Shown piece by piece: positions 1 through 6,062 of a stretch of DNA of 21,359 bases. The stretch is taken from contig URNM01000016.1 of NCBI GenBank assembly GCA_900549185.1, positions 1-21,359 on the forward strand, in the 5' to 3' direction. This DNA comes from an uncultured Collinsella sp. GTDB taxonomy: Bacteria; Actinomycetota; Coriobacteriia; Coriobacteriales; Coriobacteriaceae. How positions within the stretch are numbered: position 1 is the first letter of the stretch; each line of letters starts with the position of its first letter. A program made the translations under genes and the position numbers. A model generated the notes under the pieces. The model had not been told where the DNA came from. It ran no database searches and was given only the letters and a program-made list of their open reading frames with translations.

Positions 1-34
1 GTCTCGTGGGCTCGGAGATGTGTATAAGAGACAG
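1..34 (+). other. Nextera read-2 transposase adapter (sequencing artefact)
   Basis: These 34 bases match, from memory, the Illumina Nextera read-2 adapter over its full length. Bases 16-34 (AGATGTGTATAAGAGACAG) are the 19-bp Tn5 mosaic end used in tagmentation. It sits exactly at base 1 and genuine sequence starts at 35. It is untrimmed library DNA, not a natural Tn5 end, and marks this edge as a contig end. Confidence 0.97.
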
Positions 35-121
35 CCCAAGGGTAATGCTCCGCCTGACCGCTTTCAAGCTCGTTGTGGGTCGAATTTGGGTCGAATTATT
101 CCGCGTACTTTTCTTTCGTAA
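35..121 (+). CDS. C-terminal end of a probable tyrosine integrase (partial)
   Basis: An open frame enters from the adapter boundary and runs 28 codons to a TAA at 119-121, ending GSNLGRIIPRTFLS. No catalytic residue is in the window, so the family is not proven by sequence. The inference rests on position: the frame reads toward, and stops 83 bp before, a 3' tRNA-gene fragment that looks like an attachment site, which is where integrase genes of tRNA-targeting phages and ICEs usually lie. The 5' part is lost at the contig edge. It could also be an unrelated element gene or a chance frame. Confidence 0.35.
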   Translation, partial: PKGNAPPDRFQARCGSNLGRIIPRTFLS

Positions 122-175
122 ATCTATGAAAACATCAAATGACCTGGAGTTATATTGACTTCAATTTGGGTCGAA
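77..175. repeat. GGGTCGAA direct repeats beside the attachment site
   Basis: GGGTCGAA occurs at 77-84, 88-95 and 168-175. The last two copies share a longer 13-bp match, AATTTGGGTCGAA, at 83-95 and 163-175, exactly 80 bp apart. All are in the same orientation and lie within 130 bp of the tRNA fragment. Short direct repeats flanking an att core are typical of arm-type integrase binding sites, which is the inferred role. Confidence 0.4.
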
Positions 176-204
176 ATGTCTGAATGAAACAACGTCGTAG
201 CGAC

Positions 205-249
205 CTCATAACCCGAAGGTCGGTGGTTCAAATCCGCCCCCCGCGACCA
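205..249 (+). other. 3' fragment of an initiator tRNA-Met gene, attR-like site
   Basis: The stretch begins with the anticodon loop CTCATAA (anticodon CAT) and continues through the 3' anticodon stem CCCGA, the variable loop, a T-arm with GGTTCAAATCC, and the acceptor end CCCCGCGACCA. It closely follows bacterial tRNA-fMet. The bases just upstream (GCGAC) cannot form the 5' anticodon stem, and no D-arm or 5' acceptor strand is present, so only the 3' half exists. This is the footprint left when an element integrates into a tRNA 3' end. By the geometry, the element lies to the left and the ancestral chromosome to the right. Confidence 0.8.
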
Positions 250-258
250 TGAAACTTC

Positions 259-290
259 AGGTCGGAAGCATAAAAGCTCCCGACCTTTTT
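259..290 (+). terminator. Rho-independent terminator after the tRNA fragment
   Basis: Arms 259-269 (AGGTCGGAAGC) and 276-286 pair over 11 positions with one mismatch around a 6-nt loop, followed by T5 at 286-290. It sits 9 bp after the CCA end, the expected place for the native terminator of the original tRNA gene. This supports the view that chromosomal DNA resumes right of 249. Confidence 0.75.
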
Positions 291-508
291 CTTTGTCTAG
301 GGGTTTCGGCATCTCTCGTTCTTTGGGTACCTCGAGGCGGGCAATCAGATAGATGCTTACGAGTATCATAGGGTCTTTTTACGTCGCGGTCGTGTCTCGT
401 ACTGGTGCGCCGCTCTTTGTGGGACGTGTCACTTTGCCATAGGTTGTCCGGCGGCGGGGCGCAGGTCGTTCCCCGTGGCGTCGCTCCTTTCGACGCTACG
501 CTGCCTGG

Positions 509-817
509 CTACTCGTTCCACTGGTGCTTTTTCATGTCGACGCAGCCGTTGTCTCGGAAGGCGACTCCTTCCTCCGTCAGTAGTGCTCGCTGGTCGGGGA
601 AGTTTGGCGCGAGGCGTCCCGCGTGGTTGACGACGCGGTGGCAGGGATAATCGCCGTAGCGATCCGCCTCGCTCAGCACCGCTCCGACCAGGCGAGAGTT
701 TTTCTCCCTGCCGATGAGGCGCGCTATCTGACCGTACGAGGCGACGCATCCCGCCGGAATCTCTGCCACGACGGAGAGAATCTCATAAACCAAATCTTCG
801 TCCAGGACTTTTCCCAT
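509..817 (-). CDS. MGMT-family / alkyltransferase-like DNA-binding protein
   Basis: 102 aa. It contains only the DNA-binding domain of O6-alkylguanine-DNA alkyltransferases: IPAGCVASYGQIA (about residues 20-32), the helix-turn-helix region with SRLVGAVLS (41-49) carrying the base-flipping arginine, and the active-site motif PCHR at 58-61. Full MGMTs are about 160-180 aa. At about 100 aa, and with the downstream APNFPDQRALL stretch, it resembles ATL proteins (E. coli YbaZ type). Those usually have Trp in place of the acceptor Cys, whereas here Cys59 is kept, so it could still transfer alkyl groups. The ATG at 815-817 has GGGAG about 8 nt upstream. It lies 174 bp downstream of the CBS gene on the same strand and may be read separately. 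Confidence 0.85.
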   Translation of the reverse strand: MGKVLDEDLVYEILSVVAEIPAGCVASYGQIARLIGREKNSRLVGAVLSEADRYGDYPCHRVVNHAGRLAPNFPDQRALLTEEGVAFRDNGCVDMKKHQWNE

Positions 818-991
818 CGTATCGCTCCCGTGTTCGCTTTTGCCTTCGGGGGCGCGGCGCCGATCACCCGTGCTGCGATTTTCGCAGCTCCCCTTACCGA
901 AGCATCGAGGGAAAGCGCATGCGTGTCAAGGTTGTCTGGTCCAGTTGCTGGCTCGATGCCTCGAGATGTTCGCCTCAAGTGCGACCTGCCC

Positions 992-1498
992 CTATTGGAA
1001 AAGGATGCCGAAGATGTATTTGGTGATGGCGGAGCGGCGGATGACCCCCACGAGTTTGCCCTCGTCATCAACCACAGGAAGCTTCTTGAACTTCTTCTTC
1101 GCCAGCAGCGCGGCGACGCGGGCGATGCTCTGCTCGGGACGGGCACACACTACCTGGCGCGTCGCGAAATCCATGACGCAGCGATCCTTCAGGTCTTCGA
1201 TGCGCTGCTCAAGGCTCTGATCGTCGAAGTACAGCATGGACGCGTCGCCGCCCGTGAAGATGGTGTGAGCGCGATGCTGCGCGATGGCTCCCATGACATC
1301 GCCGTCGGAGATGAACCCGACCACCTGGTTGCGCTCATCGATTACGGGCATGCTGCTCACCTCGTTTTCGGCGAGCATGCGCACCACGTCGGAAATCGTG
1401 CAATCCTGCGTGCAGGTGAACGGCTCTTCAATCATGATGCTCGAAACGGGCGTCCCCTCGAGCTCGAGCGGGATGCGCTCGGACAGAATCTCGGACAT
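992..1498 (-). CDS. Tandem CBS-domain protein
   Basis: 168 aa with two CBS modules. The first covers about residues 15-75 (SSIMIEEPFTCTQD, then MPVIDERNQVVGFISDGDV). The second covers about 105-165 (CVMDFATRQVVCARPEQSI, then KLPVVDDEGKLVGVIRRSAI). Such pairs bind adenine nucleotides and act as energy or ionic sensors; there is no catalytic domain and no membrane segment. The gene starts 3 nt after the MFS stop. Its Shine-Dalgarno (AAGGAGG) lies inside the last MFS codons, so the two are translationally coupled. I infer that it regulates, or responds with, the transporter. The ligand cannot be told from sequence. Confidence 0.9.
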   Translation of the reverse strand: MSEILSERIPLELEGTPVSSIMIEEPFTCTQDCTISDVVRMLAENEVSSMPVIDERNQVVGFISDGDVMGAIAQHRAHTIFTGGDASMLYFDDQSLEQRIEDLKDRCVMDFATRQVVCARPEQSIARVAALLAKKKFKKLPVVDDEGKLVGVIRRSAITKYIFGILFQ

Positions 1499-1501
1499 CG
1501 C

Positions 1502-2941
1502 TTATGCCTCCTTCGTTTTCGGTGCGGTTTTCTTGGTGCGCACGCTGAATATGGCGCAGATAAGGGAAACGAGGCCGATTGCCGCGCACACCTTGTAAGC
1601 GACGCCCGCGCCCACGGCGGTGGCTACTTGGATGCTCGCATCGACGCCGGCCGACGCGGTGACGCTTGTCATGACCGTGATGATGAGCGCCGTGCACAAA
1701 CCGCCGGCGACCTGGCGGCCGGTGTTCGCGATGGCGTTGCCGTGGGCGATCATGTCATTTTTCAAGGCATTGACACCCCATGTGTTCACCGGCATGTTCG
1801 CGAGCGACTGGCCGGCGGACTGCAGCATGCAGAACAGCGCAACCACCAAGATGGGCGTGTTTACCGTCGAAAGCGAGAGCAGGAACAGGGCACCGGTCAT
1901 GAGGGCCAGGCCGACGATCGAGATGGCACGCGGACCGAACTTGTCGAACACCACGCCGGAGATAGGGCTGATGATGATGCCCACCGCCGCGGCGGGAAGC
2001 ATGGCCATGCCGGTTTCGAAGGCCGAAGCGCCAAGCGAGGTTTGCAGCAGCAACGGCAACAGCGTGTTGGTGACCAGGCATGCGGCGTTGATGAGCGTGA
2101 CGATGATGGCGGCCACGCGGAACTCGCGCGTCTTGAGCGTGCCCAGTTGAAGCAGCGGGTCCTCGATTTTGCCCTGGCGTACGACGAACAGCACCAAGCA
2201 CACGACACCCGCGACGATCGAGCCGAGCACCACGGGGTTGCCCCAACCCATCGACGAGGCGCTCGAGAACCCGTAGAGAAGTCCGCCGAAGGCGATGGTG
2301 GAGAGGACGACCGAGGGCAGGTCGAGCTTGGGGTTCTTCAGCTCGCCCACGTTTTTCAGCATGAACACGCCCAGCACCAGCACGAGAATTGCGAGGGGGA
2401 CGATGGCGCCGATCATGGTGCGCCAGCCGTACGTGTCGATCACCGCGCCGCCTACGACGGGGCCGACCGCGGGACCCGCCGACATGACGATGCCCGCCAT
2501 GCCCATAGCCGTTCCTCGTTTCTCGACGGGGAACACCAGCATGGGAACCACCGAGACAAGCGGCATGAGCACGCCTGAGCCCGCCGCTTGCAACACGCGA
2601 CCGATGATGAGGAACAGGAAATCAGGGGCTGCGGCGCACAGCAGCGTGCCCAGCGCGAACACCAGCGTCGCCCCGAAGAATAGCGCGCGGGTGCTGAACT
2701 TGTCGATAAGGAACGCCGAAACGGGAACCATGATGCCGCTCACCAGCGGGTATATGGACATGATCCACTGGGCAGTCGAGGCATCGATGGCGAAATCGGA
2801 CATGATGACCGGCAGCGCAGGCGACATCACCGTTTGGTTCAGTAGCGCCAAGAAGGCACCCAGGACGACGACCGCGACGATGCGGATCTGGGTACCGGTA
2901 ATGCGCCCATTGGCGGGCGCGACCGTACAATTATCAGACAT
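1502..2941 (-). CDS. DHA2 (EmrB/QacA-type) MFS efflux transporter
   Basis: 479 aa of highly hydrophobic sequence compatible with the 14-helix DHA2 drug:H+ antiporter family. Family signatures are visible: LNQTVMSPALPVI in helix 1 (about residues 34-46), AQWIMSIYPLVSGIMVPVSAFL in helix 2, GRVLQAAGSGVLMPL (motif B with its arginine), and a GPAVGPVVGGAVIDTYGWR motif C ending helix 5. It should sit in the plasma membrane and export lipophilic compounds; the substrate is unknown. The ATG at 2939-2941 has AAGGAAG just upstream. A sigma-70-like promoter lies about 200 nt upstream, leaving a long structured leader with a small ORF. The CBS gene follows in the same operon. Confidence 0.92.
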   Translation of the reverse strand: MSDNCTVAPANGRITGTQIRIVAVVVLGAFLALLNQTVMSPALPVIMSDFAIDASTAQWIMSIYPLVSGIMVPVSAFLIDKFSTRALFFGATLVFALGTLLCAAAPDFLFLIIGRVLQAAGSGVLMPLVSVVPMLVFPVEKRGTAMGMAGIVMSAGPAVGPVVGGAVIDTYGWRTMIGAIVPLAILVLVLGVFMLKNVGELKNPKLDLPSVVLSTIAFGGLLYGFSSASSMGWGNPVVLGSIVAGVVCLVLFVVRQGKIEDPLLQLGTLKTREFRVAAIIVTLINAACLVTNTLLPLLLQTSLGASAFETGMAMLPAAAVGIIISPISGVVFDKFGPRAISIVGLALMTGALFLLSLSTVNTPILVVALFCMLQSAGQSLANMPVNTWGVNALKNDMIAHGNAIANTGRQVAGGLCTALIITVMTSVTASAGVDASIQVATAVGAGVAYKVCAAIGLVSLICAIFSVRTKKTAPKTKEA

Positions 2942-3003
2942 AAGCTTCCTTCGTATCTATTCGATTCTTCGCCGAAGGCGCGCCGGCCCACGGGCGAAAT
3001 AAC

Positions 3004-3024
3004 ATGCACGTGCTATGCGTGCAT
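3004..3024. promoter_or_regulatory. Perfect inverted repeat in the MFS leader
   Basis: ATGCACG (3004-3010) and CGTGCAT (3018-3024) are exact inverted copies with a 7-nt spacer. The site is 63 bp upstream of the MFS start codon and abuts the stop codon of the predicted leader ORF. It could be a dimeric repressor operator (TetR or MarR type) or an RNA hairpin; sequence alone does not decide. Confidence 0.4.
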
Positions 3025-3137
3025 CAGATACGACAGGAAGAAAGCGGCTGCTCAGAGCGCACTTGGGGAACAACAGGAGAGGCCCCGTATACCAGGGGCC
3101 GCCGAATTGCGATGTATGCTTTGGTCAAATCCTTCAT
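3024..3137 (-). CDS. Candidate leader peptide (uORF) upstream of the MFS exporter
   Basis: A 37-codon frame starting MKDLTKAYIAIRRPLVYG. Its ATG lies only about 5 nt after the transcription start expected from the promoter at 3149-3177, so it would be read as a near-leaderless message; I see no Shine-Dalgarno. It ends 82 nt before the MFS ATG. Within it, GGCCCC (3081-3086) and GGGGCC (3095-3100) can form a stem in the RNA. Drug-efflux genes are often controlled by ribosome stalling on such leader peptides. That role is inferred here, and a chance ORF is quite possible. Confidence 0.3.
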   Translation of the reverse strand: MKDLTKAYIAIRRPLVYGASPVVPQVRSEQPLSSCRI

Positions 3138-3148
3138 AGCGGGGAGGT

Positions 3149-3177
3149 ATTCTAGCAGCCGTCTTCGCCCCTTTCAA
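3149..3177 (-). promoter_or_regulatory. Sigma-70-type promoter for the MFS-CBS operon
   Basis: Read on the minus strand, TTGAAA (3177-3172) and TAGAAT (3154-3149) are separated by exactly 17 bp and match the -35 and -10 consensus at 5 of 6 and 5 of 6 positions. The start point would be near 3142, giving a leader of about 200 nt to the MFS gene. The rest of the gene-free stretch 2942-3461 holds the leader ORF, the palindrome at 3004-3024 and GC-rich sequence; I see no further gene in it. Confidence 0.6.
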
Positions 3178-3461
3178 GGGATGTAACCCAGACGTTGATT
3201 TTCTTCACCGAGGCGCCATCGTTGACGGGTGGCGTGCTTCTCTATCGCCACACCGCGGGGCGAGGGAACGCCGCGGCGAGCTTGTACATCGGCTATGTGT
3301 GCAGCTGCGAGCGTGTCGCCGGCGCGCGCTGGGCGCCAGTCCGATCCGGCCGACTCTTGCCGACGGTCGGTCGCCGTCCTCCTCCATCTCCGCCTGCTCT
3401 GTTTTTGCTCGGCTCCCTTGTCGCATCATGGACGGACGAGAATTGAGCGAAGGCGGTACGT

Positions 3462-3803
3462 ATGAACATCCAGATATTCGGCACGAAGAAAAGCTTCGAT
3501 ACTAAGAAGGCGCAGCGCTATTTCAAGGAACGTCGTGTGAAGTTCCAGTTCATCGACTTGAAGGAAAAGGGGATGAGCAAAGGCGAGCTCGAAAGCGTGG
3601 CGCGCGCCGTCGGCGGGATCGACGCTGTGATCGATCCAAAGGCGAAAGATGCCGACACGGTTGCGCTCGTACAGTATCTTGCTGCCGACCAGAAGTTCGA
3701 AAAGGTGCTCGATAACCAGCAGATTCTTCGTGAGCCCATCGTTCGCAACGGCCGCCAGGCAACCGTTGGCTACGAGCCTGACGTGTGGAAGGGCTGGGAA
3801 TAA
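3462..3803 (+). CDS. ArsC/Spx-family thioredoxin-fold protein lacking cysteine
   Basis: 113 aa, the usual size of the ArsC/Spx/YffB group. The N-terminal MNIQIFGTKKSFDTKKAQRY corresponds to the beta1-loop-alpha1 redox segment. REPIVRNGRQATVGY (about residues 90-104) is the conserved cis-Pro/Arg region typical of the family. Relatives as I remember them read GTKKCFDTKKA; here residue 11 is Ser (codon AGC, one base from the Cys codon TGC), and the whole protein has no cysteine. Thiol-based arsenate or disulfide chemistry is therefore unlikely; a binding or Spx-like regulatory role is possible. ATG 3462 is preceded by GAAGGCGG. It is monocistronic, with a strong hairpin just downstream. Confidence 0.85.
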   Translation: MNIQIFGTKKSFDTKKAQRYFKERRVKFQFIDLKEKGMSKGELESVARAVGGIDAVIDPKAKDADTVALVQYLAADQKFEKVLDNQQILREPIVRNGRQATVGYEPDVWKGWE

Positions 3804-3820
3804 AGCGGCTGGGAATAAAG
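3792..3820 (+). repeat. 15-bp tandem duplication over a stop codon
   Basis: GGCTGGGAATAAAGC (3792-3806) is followed directly by a second copy, GGCTGGGAATAAAG (3807-3820). The unit contains the last codons and the TAA stop of the ArsC-like gene, so the stop codon is present twice 15 bp apart in the same frame. Replication slippage is the likely origin, with no effect on the protein. Confidence 0.85.
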
Positions 3821-3822
3821 TG

Positions 3823-3864
3823 AAGCGCCCACGCCCGTGGTTTTATCCACGGACGCGGGCGCTT
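3823..3864. terminator. Large hairpin after the ArsC-like gene, likely terminator
   Basis: Arms 3823-3840 and 3847-3864 pair over 18 positions with two mismatches around the loop TTTTAT. The hairpin begins 20 bp after the gene's stop codon. There is no clear T-tract on the plus strand; on the minus strand a weak T-rich tail (TTCACTTTATT) follows. It may end transcription from both sides, since the dehydratase gene converges from the right. 3865-3992 shows nothing else I can support. Confidence 0.5.
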
Positions 3865-3992
3865 GCGTAAGACGTCTCTTGTCGTTTGAGTGGAGCGCCC
3901 CGGCGGCGCTGAACAACGCGCCCCGGTGACGTGGCTGAACTCGGGGCTCTTTGTGCCGCACATCTATGAGAGGGAATCGATGCGCATGGGCG

Positions 3993-5771
3993 CTACTCCA
4001 TGTAGCCACCCTGAATGGCGGAAACTGCATGCTCGGTAAAGAACTTGAGCGTGCCGGAGGTATAGCGATTAGCCTTGGGCTTCCAAGCGGCTCGGCGCTC
4101 GGCCAGGACGGCGTCGACCTCGGCCGGCTCCATCTCCTTGCCGGCGATGCCCACGATGGACAGCGAGCGCTCGGGGATGTTGATCTGGATCAGGTCGCCC
4201 TCCTCGATCAGGGCAATCGGACCGCCCACGGCAGCCTCGGGCGAAACGTGACCGATAGCCGGGCCCTTGGAGGCGCCGGAGAAACGGCCGTCAGTGATCA
4301 GGGCAATGCTCGCGCCCAGCTCGGGGTCGCTGGCGATAGCCTCGGTGGTGTAGAACATCTCGGGCATGCCGGAGCCCTTGGGGCCCTCATAGCGAATGAT
4401 GACGGCGTCGCCGGGCTTGACCTCTTGCGTCAGGACGGCGTGGATAGCGTCCTCCTCGCAGTCGAACGGACGCGCCTTAAGCGTGGCCTGGAACATCTCG
4501 CGCGGAACAACCGTGTGCTTGACGACGGCGCCCTCGGGAGCAAGGTTGCCGTGGAGGATGGCGATGGAGCCGTCGGTACCAAAGGCCTGGTCAAACGGGC
4601 GAATGATGTCCTCGCGCTTGAGGTTCCACTTCTCCAGGTAGCGGCCGCACTTCTCGTAGTAACCGTTGTTCTTAAGGTCCTCGAGGTTTTCGCCGAGGGT
4701 CTTGCCGGTGACGGTCATGACATCGAGGTGAAGCATCGACTTGATCTCCTCCATGATGCTCGGCACGCCGCCCGCATAGTAGAAGAACTGCGCCGGCCAC
4801 TCACCTGCGGGGCGAACGTTGAGCAGGTAGTGGGCGCCACGGTGCAGGCGGTCGAAGTCGTCGGCGGACATCTCGATGCCAAACTCGCGGGCGATAGCAG
4901 GAATATGCAGCAGCGAGTTGGTGGAACCCGAAATGGCGCCGTGGACCATGATGAGGTTCTCGAAAGACTCCTTGGTCACGATGTCACGCGGGCACAGGTT
5001 GTGCTCGGAGAGCCACACGGACTGGCGGCCGGCCTCGCGGGCAAACTCGCGCAGGTCGGAGCTGGTAGCGGGCAGCAGGGCGGTACCGGGGAGCATAAGG
5101 CCCAGGACCTCAGCCGTGACCTGCATGGTCGAGGCGGTGCCCATAAAGGAGCAGGCGCCGCAGCTGGGGCAGGCGTTATGCTTGGCGAACTCGAGCTCCT
5201 CGCGGGAAATCTCGCCGCGCTCATAGCAGGCCGAGATGGCGCCGAGCTGTTCCAGGGTCAGCAGGTCGGGGCCGGCATCCATGACGCCGCCAGTAACGAC
5301 GATGGAGGGGATGTTGATGCGGCCCATGGCCATGAGGTTCGCGGGCAGGCCCTTATCGCAGCTGGCAACGAAGACACCGGCATCGAACGGGGTGGCCTTG
5401 GCATGGATCTCGATCATGTTGGCGATCATGTCGCGGCTGGGCAGCGAGTAGTTAATGCCGTCGTGGCCCTGGGCCTCGCCGTCGCAGATATCGGTGCAGA
5501 AGTAACGGGCACCGTGACCGCCAGCCTCAGCAACGCCGGCACGGACCTCCTCGACCAACTCAAACAGGCCGGCAGAACCCGGGTGCGAGTCGCCAAACGT
5601 CGACTCGATAATGACCTGCGGCTTGTCCAGATCCTCGATAGTCCAGCCAGAGCCCAGACGCAGCGGGTCCATCTCGGGGCTGATGGTGCGGAACTTGCCG
5701 GAACGCGGCTGCAGCTTGGCAACCAGGTCGGCTGCTTCCTGCTGAATCTGTGCCTTGGTCTTCTCGTCCAT
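3993..5771 (-). CDS. IlvD/Edd-family dehydratase, YjhG/YagF-like (probable sugar-acid dehydratase)
   Basis: 592 aa, the normal family length. Iron-sulfur motifs are present: DICDG (Cys97), ASCDKG (Cys138) and CPSCGAC (Cys201/204/207). C-terminal blocks are also present: ITDGRFSGASKG, IGHVSPEAAVGGPIA and GDLIQINIP. Family members dehydrate 2,3-dihydroxy acids or aldonic acids to 2-keto acids with an Fe-S cluster. It would usually be labelled dihydroxy-acid dehydratase. However, CDGxxQGxxGxxxSLPxR, SGSTNSLLHIPAIA and DVMTVTGKTLGENL match my recollection of E. coli YjhG/YagF (D-xylonate dehydratase) better than IlvD. Remnants of a gluconate-type permease and a GntR regulator just upstream agree with a sugar-acid substrate. 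ATG 5771 follows AGGAG by 7 nt, better than an upstream alternative at 5807. Confidence 0.88.
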   Translation of the reverse strand: MDEKTKAQIQQEAADLVAKLQPRSGKFRTISPEMDPLRLGSGWTIEDLDKPQVIIESTFGDSHPGSAGLFELVEEVRAGVAEAGGHGARYFCTDICDGEAQGHDGINYSLPSRDMIANMIEIHAKATPFDAGVFVASCDKGLPANLMAMGRINIPSIVVTGGVMDAGPDLLTLEQLGAISACYERGEISREELEFAKHNACPSCGACSFMGTASTMQVTAEVLGLMLPGTALLPATSSDLREFAREAGRQSVWLSEHNLCPRDIVTKESFENLIMVHGAISGSTNSLLHIPAIAREFGIEMSADDFDRLHRGAHYLLNVRPAGEWPAQFFYYAGGVPSIMEEIKSMLHLDVMTVTGKTLGENLEDLKNNGYYEKCGRYLEKWNLKREDIIRPFDQAFGTDGSIAILHGNLAPEGAVVKHTVVPREMFQATLKARPFDCEEDAIHAVLTQEVKPGDAVIIRYEGPKGSGMPEMFYTTEAIASDPELGASIALITDGRFSGASKGPAIGHVSPEAAVGGPIALIEEGDLIQINIPERSLSIVGIAGKEMEPAEVDAVLAERRAAWKPKANRYTSGTLKFFTEHAVSAIQGGYME

Positions 5772-5793
5772 GATGCTCTCCTCTTTTGGTTTG

Positions 5794-5812
5794 AACGGTT
5801 GTACCAATCGTT
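5794..5812. promoter_or_regulatory. Palindromic operator candidate before the dehydratase
   Basis: AACGGTTGTACCAATCGTT is a 19-bp palindrome of the form AACGnTTGnnnCAAnCGTT with exact half-sites. It ends 23 bp upstream of the dehydratase start, between that gene and the gntP remnant. The core resembles operators of FCD-type GntR regulators of hexuronate genes (TTGGTnnACCAA), fitting the broken GntR gene nearby. A LacI-type site is an alternative. Confidence 0.45.
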
Positions 5813-5879
5813 GGTTAATGAATCAGGTGTAAATGGGTACCGAGCGATGCACTCGGCGAAAGATGCTTAGCTACGCGAA

Positions 5880-6062
5880 CTAGGCGAAGAACGAAATCAC
5901 CAGGGCGCAGGCAAGACCCGAAAGGCCGATGAGCGTCTCCATAACGGTCCAGGACTTGAGGGTGGTCTTCTCGTCAATCTCCAGGAACGAGGAGCACATC
6001 CAAAAACCGGCATCGTTGACGTGCGAGAGGGCCGTGGCACCGCCGCAGATAGCACGCATGGC
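5880..6062 (-). pseudogene. C-terminal remnant of a GntP-family gluconate/sugar-acid permease
   Basis: About 60 codons ending at TAG 5880-5882 carry the highly conserved C-terminus of GntP/GntT permeases: ATALSHVNDAGFW, then KTTLKSWTVMETLIGLSGL and a final hydrophobic helix. Full permeases are about 440-450 aa, so more than 85% is missing, including every upstream helix. Sequence to the right belongs to a different gene on the other strand. It sits 108 bp upstream of the dehydratase in the same direction, so transporter and enzyme were once probably one operon. Confidence 0.85.

Noticed and set aside
1..34. Natural Tn5/IS50 end
   Set aside because: The mosaic end is preceded by the exact synthetic read-2 primer tail, so it is an adapter.
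124..369. Minus-strand frame containing GADLNHRPSGYE
   Set aside because: This is the antisense of the tRNA 3' half, a common spurious translation, not a protein gene.
623..2578. 651-codon open frame on the plus strand
   Set aside because: It lies antisense to the MGMT, CBS and MFS genes and is a low-complexity, His/Asp/Arg-rich by-product of high GC. The same applies to the long plus-strand frames opposite the dehydratase, OYE, kdp and feoB genes.
3181..3461. Small ORFs on both strands in the MFS/ArsC-like intergenic region
   Set aside because: Arg/Ser/Pro-rich translations, overlapping in several frames, no Shine-Dalgarno and no recognisable domain.
3993..5771. Plain assignment as IlvD of branched-chain amino acid synthesis
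   Set aside because: The motifs and the permease/GntR context favour a sugar-acid dehydratase, and no other ilv gene is nearby.
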